Below are positions 1 through 9,195 of a stretch of 23,371 nucleotides of DNA, piece by piece. The DNA comes from Fusarium oxysporum f. sp. lycopersici 4287. Taxonomy: Eukaryota > Ascomycota > Sordariomycetes > Hypocreales > Nectriaceae. Where the stretch lies: NCBI RefSeq assembly GCF_000149955.1, contig NC_030995.1, positions 2,873,470 to 2,896,840 on the forward strand, given 5' to 3'. Each line of letters opens with the position of its first letter. Positions within the stretch are counted from its first letter, which is position 1. The position numbers were made by a program, and so were the translations under genes. The notes beneath the pieces are model-generated. The model did not search any database. It was not told the origin of the DNA and saw only the letters and a program-made list of their open reading frames with translations.

Positions 1-1056
1 ACCTAGACCTAGAGAATCCTAGTTAATATTCTCGGGATTTAGAGACTAAAGCTCTTCGGCAGCTTTACTTTTGCAATAACTTAACTCCTTAGCTAACTTA
101 TCCTCTCCTTTAAGACCCTAAATACTGCAACGAAATTTAGATGCGTAATGCTCTTTTACCTTGTTCTTAGTCTTACGAATCCGAGATAAACGACCTGCAG
201 TTACGGCTATATGTGCCTGCAATGCAGCCAGCTCTTTATAAAGTTTTAAGAGATCCTTACTAGCCTCCTCTTTATCCTTATCTAGCTTCTTCTCTTAAGA
301 AATTAGTTTCTTAACTAAATATGTTAGTAATAAAACCTAATAAAAAGAAAAAATAATACATAAGATAATGCAACCTAAGTACTATTGCAGGAATGACCCT
401 GATAGATGTATTTGCTGCAATAAGAAGAATCCGCCGTTATTAAGCACTCCTTTTAATACTTAAAATAATAAGAATACGGCATATTAGCAAACTTATGCGA
501 TAGTTTAATGCTCTCGGCTAAAAATTTGCACTCTTTGGTTTTTCAATTAATAGATTTCGAAATACGACTAGATATCTTATTAGCAGCATATACCGATAGA
601 AAAATATTTAAGGATGCAAGTTAGAACTAACTAGACAGGAAACAGGATAGGCCTACTTTAAGGTCTTAAGGATAAGACCTAACAGAGGGGAGAGATCGTA
701 TTATAACCCTAGCAGTTATATTATATATACCCTATAAAAACTTATGCAAGGCATCAGCCCCTTAACGGCTACGGACTAATCAGAGTTAGATTACCTCACA
801 GATAGGATTACAATGCTCTAGGAACTATTATAATCTAGGATTACCGTGATCTAACTACCTCAGTAATCCTCCTAGATTACCCTTAGTATATAGACTACAT
901 TTATTAGCACTTTCATAGACTTAGCTTACTAGCTATTAATAAGACTTCTTTATATTAATAAGCCTAATACGCATTACTTAATTATTAAGAGACGTAATAA
1001 CTAACCCGCTCAGTATTAACGCCCTATGCCATCTGTAAACATAAACCTAGTACGGA

Positions 1057-1290
1057 CTAGTTTCCCTGTTTGAAACCACATTCGTTACACACTGCGGTGG
1101 TGAGATAGGAGACGTCATAGTTGGTGGCGTCCTTGATGTCCCTGGAAAAACCATATATAACAAGCTGGTACATTTCTGCACTAAAAGCGATAACCTCAGA
1201 CAGTTGCTGTTAAATAAACCTCGGGGTAGGCCTCAGAGGAATGTTAATCTTCTTCTGCCAGCTTGTGATCCTTGAGCTGATATTGGCCTC
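1057..1290 (-). pseudogene. Unrecognised C-terminal coding relic, 77 codons with one stop
   Basis: Reading the minus strand from 1290 to the TAG at 1057-1059 gives 77 codons with a normal protein-like composition and one internal TAA, which a C-to-T change of CAA would explain. Recognisable pieces are SSRITSWQKKIN, SEVIAFSAEMYQLVIYGFS and ATNYDVSYLTT, with a closing CNECGF. The frame stays protein-like for about ten codons further upstream (towards 1325) before it enters mutated sequence. I do not recognise the family. GC content is visibly higher than in the flanks, so this is either a captured host fragment or the least mutated part of a repeat. Confidence 0.45.
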
Positions 1291-1574
1291 CTGATAATAA
1301 AGAGCATAGAATATGCTTATATATCCGGCTTAAATACTACTTATACTATTATAGCTCTCCTAGAGACTAGAATAATCCTGATAATAGAGCCGCAGAGCAC
1401 TATCACTCTTGATACAGCAGCTTGGCTTATTATAGCTATGGCTAACTAAAAAGACGGCAAGTATATAGCTATAGCCTTTAATAATATACCTTCCTTCTAT
1501 TTAGGCCTTACCCTTAAAGTTAATATTCTAGGCCTAGGCATCTTTAAGTATAATATTACCTAGGGCAGAATATA

Positions 1575-2007
1575 GTATAACGTAGTTAATAAGCGAGTGG
1601 GTCAGCGTACTATACAGCTAAAAATAGCCTACCCTATAGTATCTAGCTACTTTAAATAAAATAGCTAAAAATCTAAAAAAAAAAGTTTCTAAAGATACCT
1701 TATTATAATATAATAATAGAAATAATTTTCCTAGAAATTTAGCTATTTTATTTTATATAAAAAAGCTGGTATACATAGTGTAAATAGCGTAAATAAGCTT
1801 TTTTTATGATAACTTATATAAGAAATTAATTAGAATTATTTTATTTATAATATAGCTTTATTTAATAGTTAATAGGTTTTAAATAGATTTTAGCTATTTT
1901 AGGCTTATCTTTGATTTTATACTAGCTTTTAAAAATTAGGTTTTAAGATATAGGTTAGGCAGACCTGCTCGCTTATCTGACTCACTCGCTTATTAACCAC
2001 GTTATAC
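1575..2007. mobile_element. 433-bp MITE-like element with 31-bp terminal inverted repeats
   Basis: Positions 1575-1605 and 1977-2007 are inverted copies of one another, 31 bp long with 2 mismatches; both mismatches are of the C/T or G/A type expected from RIP. The shared core reads GTTAATAAGCGAGTG. The outermost bases are TA followed by TAACG, compatible with a TA target duplication as in Tc1/mariner-type elements. The interior is AT-rich, has no ORF, and contains a second inverted pair (an AAATAGCTAAAAATCT-like stretch near 1660-1680 against its complement near 1880-1900). This is a non-autonomous DNA transposon or the ends of a deleted one; the family is not assigned. Confidence 0.7.
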
Positions 2008-2404
2008 TTATAGATATTAAATAAATAAAGTTAGCCATTTATCCTAATAATATACAGGAGCTAATAGAGATTAGCAAGAAAATTAAGATAGTTATACAGG
2101 CTATCTATATATTAATCTATCCTAAGAATCCTAGGATCTATAGGATTATAAATCTTAAGTTTACTAAGCCTTTAACTATAAATACTAGCCAGAAGTAGGC
2201 AGTAAATGCGGTAATTATCTCCTTAGGGCAGGTAGATTAGAGTCCTTATAGAATAGGAACTAGTGCATATATAGTAGTTCTTTATACCTATAGATAACTG
2301 GCAGAAGGGGAAGATTTCATCTATATAAGTATAACTAAAAGCGAATTTCAGTGTCGAATCTGAGGCATTACTAAAGTTGGCGGTTATCCTGCTGTATTAC
2401 CAAC

Positions 2405-2413
2405 TATAAAAGG
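2405..2413 (+). promoter_or_regulatory. TATA box (TATAAAAGG) of the decayed regulator
   Basis: A consensus TATAAAAGG lies about 155 bp before the first zinc-cluster codon of the pseudogene that follows. It sits at the point where AT-rich DNA gives way to normal composition. The same nine bases occur in front of the transporter gene on the minus strand at 14192-14200. Confidence 0.4.
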
Positions 2414-2512
2414 CAGCGCTTAGATCACCGGCCTACAACAGGTGATGCTAGACCCTACTGATCCTTTCCCAACAGGGTAGGCTTTCCGATCAGTGGCATC
2501 TCTCTCGCTGAT

Positions 2513-4836
2513 ATGCGGCTAGCTTGTAAAAAGATAATAGATTGGCAGAAGATACTGGTTGTGGATTTTCTAGGAGACGGATAAGGTAGGGTACTTATCT
2601 CGACAAGACTAGCCCGAAATGTCTTCGGTGCGAGGCAGCAGGCTTAGAGTGCATTGGTTTCAAAAGTGAACTTAGCTGGGTGACAACTACGCAAAGGCTC
2701 TTACGCGATGGTCGTAAACCAGCCCTTAAGCGTCCCGAAAATCGTCCAAGTAGTGGTAACTGGTTGTCCTGCTCACAAATGACAAGAAATTACTAAAACC
2801 GTCTTCAGATCAAGAAAGCACCTCTACACGCATTGCTCTACCCGACATCATAAGACTGAATGTCGAGGATACCATTTCTAATTTTAATGGTCAACCTGTT
2901 CACACCGAAGTGTCTCTCAATCGTGTTATCACCACGAGTCCAACTAATGTCTCCAACAATCAGATAGTAGACTCGGATATTCATGCCAACGAGCAGGTTC
3001 TTATGCCGATACGCAAATACTCTGAATATGCTTATGACTTCCTTGGGAATTCAGAAAATCTGTTGGATTGGCCAGATTTATTCAGCGTGGATTCTCTTTT
3101 CTCGGATTGTCTTTCTGCAGGTTTTGACAACGGGTACAGTGATGTTCTAGAAACCCAGAATACGAGTTCGCCAATTATTTTGCCTTCAAAAGCGCAAAAT
3201 TCTGATCATGCGAGACCTCTTCACCTGATTCAGAATAGGCTTGAGCAAGATGTCTTAAGCAAGGGTCTCACCTTCTTCGAATCGAAGAAGGCTATGGCCT
3301 TGAAGTTAGATCAAAATGATACCCATATGCTTTTCAAGCATATCAAAGATCACTGCTTTCCTCAATTATGGTCTTCGTCCATCGGGAGAAAGTCGCCGCT
3401 AGAAACCCATCTCTCCGCAGCCGTTTTAACATTCGCAAACATAACATACCTCGCCCCCTATCAAATATTACATACTTCATTTATAAATTTACTTACTCTT
3501 CTTGCAATATCCTTAAAATATTTAGCAATATAGCTATATAAGGAAGAGCCAGAGAAGACTAATAATTAGAACTAATATGCTAAGCGCATATACGAAAAAG
3601 CAAAGTATTATCTTGTTTATTTATTAAATACCAAAGTCTCTCTAAAAATAGAAAAGTATAAGGATATTATTATAGCAGTGTTAAGTATAATATCATTCTC
3701 GGTGCAAACTATAGGTCCTGCGTTTATTTAGAATAATTACTAATATAATTCTATAGATACTTTATAACAGATAGTATAATACTAGAAAGTACCTTATTAA
3801 TACTAAAAGTCTTTTATTAGAGCAAGGTCTACGCAAGTTAAGCATCTCAGGCAAGATCAAGCTTCTATATTATACATGCACTTAGAACAGGATCATCAGC
3901 GAGAGTACCTACGTGTTGAGGAACTCTGAGAGCGCTAATGTACCTATAGCTGCCCATCTATCCGCAGGGTTAGATAAAGAAACTTCTTTCGAGAGAGGTA
4001 ATGGAAGTCATATGAAAGGTCGCCCAATGATACCAAATGTCAACTTGGACGACTTCCTCCACTTTGAGCCCCATCAGCAGGAGACTGACAGCTCTTCGAG
4101 AGAAACTGGGAGAGAAATTCTTCATGACATTCATCTCAAACAGGACCAAGGTATATCCGACTCGACATTTATGATGTTATATGGAGTGTCTAAAACCTGG
4201 TTAAGCCACGTATCTCAGACTACTCGACTTGCTAACCTGATACAAGCCGCGAAACATGGCAGCAAAGAGGACAAGCCCTGGTTGCATAAACATATTGAGA
4301 GGCGTAAAGGGTTACTAGAACATAGGGTTTGCTCTTTTGCTATGACGGGAGCTACTACCAGTACTTCTATCGACTCTAACTATCTTGCTGACGTTCATTC
4401 GCAAGAGGGTCAACCTACCACGCGATCCCACCTGGTTCGAGCGCTGAATTTCGCTCTTATCATTTTCTTCTACCGTCGTATCTACAACGTCCACCCGCAT
4501 ATTCTTCAGCAATATGTTGATGTCGTTTTACGAGCTCTCCAGGAGTTTGAGTTATGTTGTGAGAAAGAAGGGCAAGGCGGGCCAGGATCTCCATGGCCAG
4601 CTTTTATGGCTGGTTGTGAAACAATGACGAAGAAACACCGAGATTACTTCGAGAATTGGGTTGACCGAGCTTTCGCTCGTACAGGGTTCACAAGACTTCT
4701 TACAGCGAAGAAGTGCGTGCAAGAAGTATGGGAAATGCTAGATCGCTTTCGAGTAAGCGACAATGAACTGATGCAACGATACTGGACGTGGATGCATATC
4801 TCGGAGGAGCAAAATTTGTATATATTGCTGTCTTAA
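2513..4836 (+). pseudogene. Decayed Zn2Cys6 / Fungal_trans_2 (PF11951) transcription factor
   Basis: The parts of a regulator are in order but broken. Exon 1 carries a ruined zinc cluster at 2557-2652: the first Cys is present (2560), the second is Phe (2566-2568), the third is an in-frame TAG (2587-2589), and the last three survive in PKCLRCEAAGLEC. A 53-nt intron at 2756-2808 (GTAACT...CTAAAAC...TTCAG) joins to an open frame that runs to 3530 and holds the family pattern GRKSPLETHLSAAVLTFANI. From about 3430 to 3890 the DNA is AT-mutated and full of TAG/TAA, yet still translates to EKAKYYLVYLLN, KYKDIIIAVLSIISFSV and, in another frame, RIISESTYVL. Coding sequence resumes in the frame of 3913 and runs to a stop at 4836 with the C-terminal signature FYRRIYNVHPH and PGSPWPAFMAGCE. 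The start codon is uncertain. It is a paralogue of the regulator at 15802-18092 and cannot make a DNA-binding protein as read. Confidence 0.8.
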
Positions 4837-5185
4837 CGGCTGATTGTATATTTAGTAAGGATAGTGAAATATCCTTACTATTCATGAAAATGGGAGGCCT
4901 ATCGGCATAACTCAGATGGTCCCTTTTTTTGCCCCAGTATTCGATGCTATCCTATCAACTGCCGCGGTTGCAGGTACGACAGTGACTATCATTCTGAACT
5001 GAAGCTGCGCAAGAGTACGTAAGGGTAGGTAAATAATTGGAAAGAGCCTACTTTAGCTGAAGCTTATGGTGAAGCGACAATTATGAGAAATGGTGCAAAT
5101 GAGTATTATAATAAACAATTAGTCATAGAAAAGGGAAATCTCAATTCAATTTATCACTAACTTCAATTCCTCCCTAACCCTGCGC
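4837..5185. other. Convergent intergenic, 349 bp
   Basis: This lies between the stop of the decayed regulator and the stop of the aldehyde dehydrogenase, so it should hold both 3' ends. It contains a run of T at 4924-4930 and is AT-rich towards 5100. I see no gene, repeat or RNA in it. Confidence 0.5.
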
Positions 5186-6857
5186 TTACATCCTGTTACC
5201 CATATTGATGTGGACAGCTTTAATCTGGGAATATGCCTCGAGTCCAGCTTCGCCCAGCTCCCTACCAATGCCGCTTTGTTTGACGCCACCAAAAGGCACC
5301 CTAGGATCGCAATCCTGGCTACTATTTACCCATACCATGCCAGCCTCAATATTACCTGACACTCGGTGTGCTCTCTCTAGGTCAGTTGTAAAGACAGCTG
5401 ATCCAAGACCATAAGTAGTGTCATTAGCTAAGTCAACTGCCTCCTCTTCAGTTTTGAACTTAGTAATAACTACCACAGGTCCGAAAATTTCCTCACGGTA
5501 AATCCGAGCCGAGGGCTTCACATCTGTGAAGACTGTTGGTTCAATGAAGAAGCCCTTGCCCTTACCAGCCTTTGATGGCTCGCCCCCTAATGCGAGGTTC
5601 GCTCCCTCAGTGACCCCGATATCAATATAGTCAAGGACCCGGTCATACTGGGCTTTGGAGACCTGGGGACCTTGGTATACACCCTTGTCCCACTGATTAC
5701 CGACAACGCTAGTAGTTTTGACTCTTTGAACGAACCTCTGGACAAAGTCGTCATAGATGCTCTCTTGTACTAGAAGTCGTGACGTCGCAGTGCAAATTTG
5801 GCCCTGATTAGACATAATCCCGAAATGAGACCAGTTCACGGCTTGCTCCATGTCTGCATCATCGAAAACCAATAACGGGGACTTTCCTCCAGTCTCAAGT
5901 GTGACGTTCTTTAGCATTTCCGAGGCAGTACGCATGATCTTTACGCCAGTAGCAGTTGAGCCAGTGAAAGCAACCTTGTCCACTAAAGGATGGGATACTA
6001 GGGATGAACCAGTTTCGCCACCAGGGCCGTTGAGAATATTGACGACGCCAGCAGGGAACCCAGCCTCCTTGATAAGTTGGCCTAGAAGAAGGATGCTAAG
6101 CGGTGTTTGTTCAGCTGCCTTGATAACGACTGTGTTACCACAGGCTAGAGCGGGACCAAGCTTCCACTAGTGAGTGGATCATTAGCCAAGTTGTGAGCCA
6201 AGAAGCAGTGGGGTACACTTACTGTAGCCATACACAGAGGGTAGTTCCAAGGGATAACCTGTGCAACGACTCCAATAGGTTGTCGGAGTGTATAAGCAAA
6301 CTTCTGGCTAGTCGTGCTAATAGTCTGACCAAAAATCTTATCTGCCCAACCGGCGAAATAGCGAATCACGCCGACAGCTTCAACGAGGTCACCATCAATC
6401 GCCTCAGCGTAGGTTTTTCCTAAGAATGTGTTAAAACGAAAACCATTGACCCAAAGCATCACAATTCAAGCCTACCATTGTCCCAAGCGTCGATTGTAGC
6501 AAACACCTCTCTCTTGGCCTCAATCAGGTCGGCGAGCTTGGCCATAAGGCGCCCACGCTCCGAACACTCAACCTTCCTCCAGTCTTTGAAAGCAGTCTTC
6601 GCAGCTTTGACAGCCGTATCCACGTCTTTCTCGTCAGCCGCTTCGACTGTGGCAATTTCGTTCTCGGTACTACAAGCTGGGAGTTAACCATTAAGTTCTA
6701 TACCGGAAAATGTTCTCGGGTGCACTGACGCAGGATCGATACTTGTAAGTTTCTTTCCACCCGAAGAGGGCACGAACTCGTTGTTGATAAAAAGGCCGGT
6801 AGGTTGAGTATACTTGAGTCCGTTGGGAGCCTGCAAATCAATTTTGAGAGCGGCCAT
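5186..6857 (-). CDS. NAD(P)-dependent aldehyde dehydrogenase, 499 aa, intact
   Basis: Oxidises an aldehyde to its carboxylic acid. Exons 6857-6730, 6669-6476, 6419-6223 and 6166-5186 join in frame across introns of 60, 56 and 56 nt to give 499 residues, the usual length for the ALDH1/2 class. Catalytic parts are all present: PWNYPL with Asn166, Lys189 in VVIK, the cofactor loop FTGSTATG at 240-247, general base Glu264 in ETGGKSP, nucleophile Cys298 in NQGQICTATSR, and Glu399 in EEIFGP. There is no peroxisomal or mitochondrial signal (C-terminus GNRM), so it is probably cytosolic. It is transcribed divergently from the DapA-like gene, with a retroposon between them. A read without splicing would wrongly break it into pieces. 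Substrate unknown; the ALDH superfamily is too broad to assign one. Confidence 0.93.
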
Positions 6858-7241
6858 TGTGTATAAAGTCCAGGTCTAAGAGAAGAAGGATAATTGAGCA
6901 GTGCAAGAGATTGATTGACCATGCGATAACTTTATGCGATAGAACAAAAAGCACGACATGTCTTCGTGTTCCTTTTAATGTTGGTTCCAACTCTACATCA
7001 CATCGCGATCGGCATCAATTGGGATGGATTGCCAACCCAGCGTTGTTCCGTCTAAAATTGGGCAGGTCTCACCGGGAACCAAACTTATCAGTTGTGTGGA
7101 CCTTGCCACAGATCCGTGCGGGGTAGAGAGCAGGGCGCAGAACGGAATCCGCTTAAGCCTTCCTAAACATGGATTTCCCTAGCTTATCTACTACATTGCG
7201 AACCCCACAATAGCCACCCTATAGACAACACGTATCTTATG
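6858..7241. promoter_or_regulatory. ALDH upstream region, left arm of a bidirectional promoter
   Basis: 384 bp between the ALDH start codon and the retroposon's left target duplication, with no supported gene. Before the insertion this was probably one side of a promoter shared with the divergent DapA-like gene. It contains a CGG-N3-CCG palindrome at 7143-7151. Confidence 0.5.
7143..7151. promoter_or_regulatory. CGG-AAT-CCG palindrome, candidate Zn2Cys6 site
   Basis: Inverted CGG half-sites spaced by three bases lie 286 bp upstream of the ALDH start. Zn2Cys6 dimers typically bind paired CGG triplets, and a Zn2Cys6 gene is in the same cluster. The link is inference; such a short motif also arises by chance. 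Confidence 0.3.
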
Positions 7242-7304
7242 ACATTGATGTGACCACAACTCTCCCCTGTAAAAATTCTTTCTTGGCACGCACTGTTAGT
7301 GCCG

Positions 7305-7418
7305 TGTTAGGAGCGGGATTTTCTGCAGGCCACGCGACCACACAAAACTGCGGGGATGCTATCGGCTCCCTAACAGCAGTTTTCAGAGAAGGAATTTTGG
7401 AGAGTTCGCCTTCTCTGA
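7305..7418 (+). other. Predicted pseudoknot and hairpin in retroposon RNA (copy 1)
   Basis: Two stems interleave. TGTTAGGAGC (7305-7314) pairs with GCTCCCTAACA (7365-7375, one bulged C), while AAACTGC (7345-7351) pairs with GCAGTTT (7376-7382), giving the order S1-S2-S1'-S2', an H-type pseudoknot whose 3' arms abut. A perfect 10-bp hairpin follows: TCAGAGAAGG at 7383-7392 against CCTTCTCTGA at 7409-7418. A small hairpin, GCACT-GTT-AGTGC (7290-7302), precedes it. The same elements occur in copy 2, 6953 bp further on. Confidence 0.45.
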
Positions 7419-7852
7419 CAACACCTTTGTCGGATCTAATGGCGGCACCTCAGAACCAGAACGCCTTAGATATCGGAGGACGATGCCCATGGCATCGGTA
7501 GCGACATCCTCCCGATCAACGACGCCGATTGCGATGGGTTTTTCTCCTTTGAAGGCAAGCCGCACCGTCGGCCTCTGATTCCTTCCCGAGGTTTTTCCCT
7601 GCCGCCGCGACAGTCGACTACGAGCTACAACTTGGTTACTGGAGATTGTGGACTGCGTCGGCAGATGTAGTGATGCGCGAGAGAATTCTGGTCGGTGGAA
7701 AAAGTTCGACAATAGATTGCCCCCGAACCCGCTGACGGGTGACGGGCTTGAGAAATACAGCACCTTTTGTGCCATTGGTATGCTGGATGGTGAAGGAAGC
7801 GGGGTTTCCCTGTACCTAGCTAGCTCAGCACGTCTTTTGCTCCAGTAGGAGA

Positions 7853-7877
7853 TCTGGCTTCGTTACAGCCACCCAGA
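7853..7877 (+). other. 3' stem-loop next to the retroposon tail
   Basis: TCTGG (7853-7857) can pair with CCAGA (7873-7877); an alternative inner pairing is GGCT with AGCC. It sits about ten bases before the (CAAA)n tail. In several non-LTR retrotransposon families a 3'-terminal stem-loop is what the reverse transcriptase recognises, so a similar role here is plausible but inferred. Confidence 0.35.
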
Positions 7878-7935
7878 CGAAAAATATACAAACAAACAAA
7901 ACAAACAAACAAACAAACAAACATTGATGTGACCA

Positions 7936-8304
7936 ACTCAGAACGAGTAATGTTCTAAATAGGCAAAAGATGTAATAGAGCGACAAGCAATGCACTCCGA
8001 GAAGACATAATTCTTTGTCATGGTTGCAGTTTGTCAGCTACAGTAAAAACTTGCCTTTTACAGCCTTTTTCCGAAATTTGTAAGCTCTGGACCTACGATC
8101 TGGTTGGCTCACTTGACACAAGGCATGCTGTGTATTCAACAAATGCATTTGATATATAATTAGGCTTGAAAGCACATTGCATGATTTTTTTAAAGCAGGA
8201 CACGATCTTGAAAAACACAGTTAGCACCTTTCTATCCTAAAAAGCATCAGTACTTATCAGTTCTGGCGTTCATCTTTCAGACCAAACTCTTTACAAATAT
8301 CGAA
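7936..8304 (+). promoter_or_regulatory. Promoter region of the DapA-like gene
   Basis: 369 bp between the retroposon and the start codon, with no gene. A TATA-like TATATAAT lies at 8153-8160, about 145 bp before the ATG, followed by pyrimidine-rich sequence near 8225-8290. The initiator context is CGAAATGG, with a purine at -3. Confidence 0.4.
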
Positions 8305-9195
8305 ATGGCACCTCAAGCGCTCACGGGCATCCTGGTTGCTCTCGTAACGCCTTTCAAGGCTGACGGTTCAATCGACTACGCCAATCTCAACAAACATGTC
8401 AACCGCATGATTGACCTTGGTGTCCATGGCATTGTTCCCGGCGGCAGCAGTGGAGAGTTCACAACTCTGTCATTCGACGAGCGGAAGTCTCTTATTGAAG
8501 CTGTCATCAAAGCCGCCGACGGCCGAGTTCCTGTCGTGGCTGGTGTTGGCGCACTATCGACTCCTGATGGTATCGAGCTGGCGACACACCACGCCAAAGC
8601 TGGGGCTTCAGCACTTATGGTTCTTCCTCCATTCTACGAGGCTCCCAACTTGGATGAGTTGAAGGAGTACTTTAAGGCTATCCACGAGGCTAGCAAGCTG
8701 CCTCTTCTCTATTATAATATCCCCAGCATCACCGGTACAAACCTCGAGCCCCAGCAACTTGCTTCCCTCTCCGAGGTCGGTGTCAAATACCTCAAAGATA
8801 CCTCTGGCAATGCCCCTGCTCTTACAGAGCTCCTCTTGGGACAGGACAAGATTACTGCTTTCAATGGTTGGGATACCCTAACCTTTTATGGTCTCGCTGC
8901 TGGAGCAAAGGGCTCCGTATGGGGTGCCACTAATGTTATCCCAGAGCTCTCGGTTGAACTCTGGAATGCGATTGGTGTTGAGAATGACCTAGTTAAAGGT
9001 CGTAAGATCTGGGACAAGATCTGGCCTATTTGCAAATTCTTTGAGGGCCACGGATATGCTGCAGCTCTGAAGCTGGGCATGGACATCCGGGGATGGAGTG
9101 CTGGTGACGTCCGCAAGCCATTCGTCGCAGTGGCTAGTGAGCACCGCGCCGAGCTTGCCACGCTCCTGAAGAACGCTGGGGTCAAGACTGTTTAG
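8305..9195 (+). CDS. DapA/NAL-superfamily lyase or aldolase, 296 aa, intronless
   Basis: A class I (Schiff-base) lyase or aldolase of the dihydrodipicolinate synthase/N-acetylneuraminate lyase superfamily, a TIM barrel. Visible signatures are LVTPF (13-17), the carboxylate-binding GGSSGE (46-51), catalytic Tyr137 in YYNIP, and Schiff-base Lys164 in YLKDTSGN. The Arg that follows YN(V/I)PS in true dihydrodipicolinate synthase is Ile142 here (SITG), so lysine synthesis is unlikely; fungi make lysine by the aminoadipate route anyway. Plausible activities are cleavage of a 2-keto-3-deoxy or 4-hydroxy-2-oxo acid to pyruvate plus an aldehyde (the fungal 2-keto-3-deoxy-galactonate aldolase is in this superfamily), or a dehydratase/deaminase. 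The ALDH next door is a natural partner. Unlike every other intact gene here it has no intron. No organelle signal (C-terminus VKTV). Confidence 0.93.
   Translation: MAPQALTGILVALVTPFKADGSIDYANLNKHVNRMIDLGVHGIVPGGSSGEFTTLSFDERKSLIEAVIKAADGRVPVVAGVGALSTPDGIELATHHAKAGASALMVLPPFYEAPNLDELKEYFKAIHEASKLPLLYYNIPSITGTNLEPQQLASLSEVGVKYLKDTSGNAPALTELLLGQDKITAFNGWDTLTFYGLAAGAKGSVWGATNVIPELSVELWNAIGVENDLVKGRKIWDKIWPICKFFEGHGYAAALKLGMDIRGWSAGDVRKPFVAVASEHRAELATLLKNAGVKTV

Larger units (their letters stand above)
1..2400. repeat. AT-rich, RIP-like degenerate block
   Basis: No sustained reading frame exists on either strand. TAA/TAG triplets and TpA steps are very dense, while CpA and TpG are scarce; the first 60 bases contain seven TpA and no CpA or TpG. 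This is the signature expected of C-to-T change at CpA during repeat-induced point mutation in ascomycetes. I infer a graveyard of old repeats. Only two sub-structures can be resolved: an inverted-repeat element at 1575-2007 and a less damaged coding scrap at 1057-1290 on the minus strand. The parent transposons cannot be named by eye. Confidence 0.75.
7242..7935 (+). mobile_element. Non-LTR retroposon copy 1 (SINE-like or LINE 3' end), with 15-bp target duplications
   Basis: The body spans 7257-7920 (664 bp) and ends in a (CAAA)n tail. It is bounded by identical 15-bp duplications, ACATTGATGTGACCA, at 7242-7256 and 7921-7935. Long target duplications of element-specific length plus a simple-repeat 3' tail mark insertion by target-primed reverse transcription. 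From 7287 it matches copy 2 (14240-14863) with no difference I could find until the tail, where repeat number varies. Copy 1 has 30 more bases at its 5' end, so copy 2 looks 5'-truncated. Small ORFs occur on both strands but match nothing I know and may be fortuitous. No convincing pol III A/B boxes are seen. Confidence 0.85.

Noticed and set aside
5186..5983. ALDH as a fragment beginning at 5983
   Set aside because: The frame continues upstream as a standard ALDH sequence, and three GT-AG introns join it to an N-terminus at 6857. It is a complete 499-residue enzyme, not a fragment.
7290..7382. Classic HDV-like ribozyme at the 5' end of the retroposon
   Set aside because: The stem order is pseudoknotted, but the P1/P2/P3 spacing and catalytic-core pattern of HDV ribozymes could not be matched by eye. 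Reported only as an unclassified pseudoknot.
7257..7400. tRNA-derived SINE head
   Set aside because: I looked for A-box and B-box (GGTTCGANTCC-like) sequences at tRNA spacing near the 5' end and found none convincing.
7383..7775. 130-codon minus-strand ORF inside the retroposon, repeated at 14336-14728
   Set aside because: It is identical in both copies only because the whole element is. It resembles no known family, overlaps ORFs on the other strand, and contains the 10-bp hairpin. The element was copied from plus-strand RNA, so an antisense gene is unlikely.
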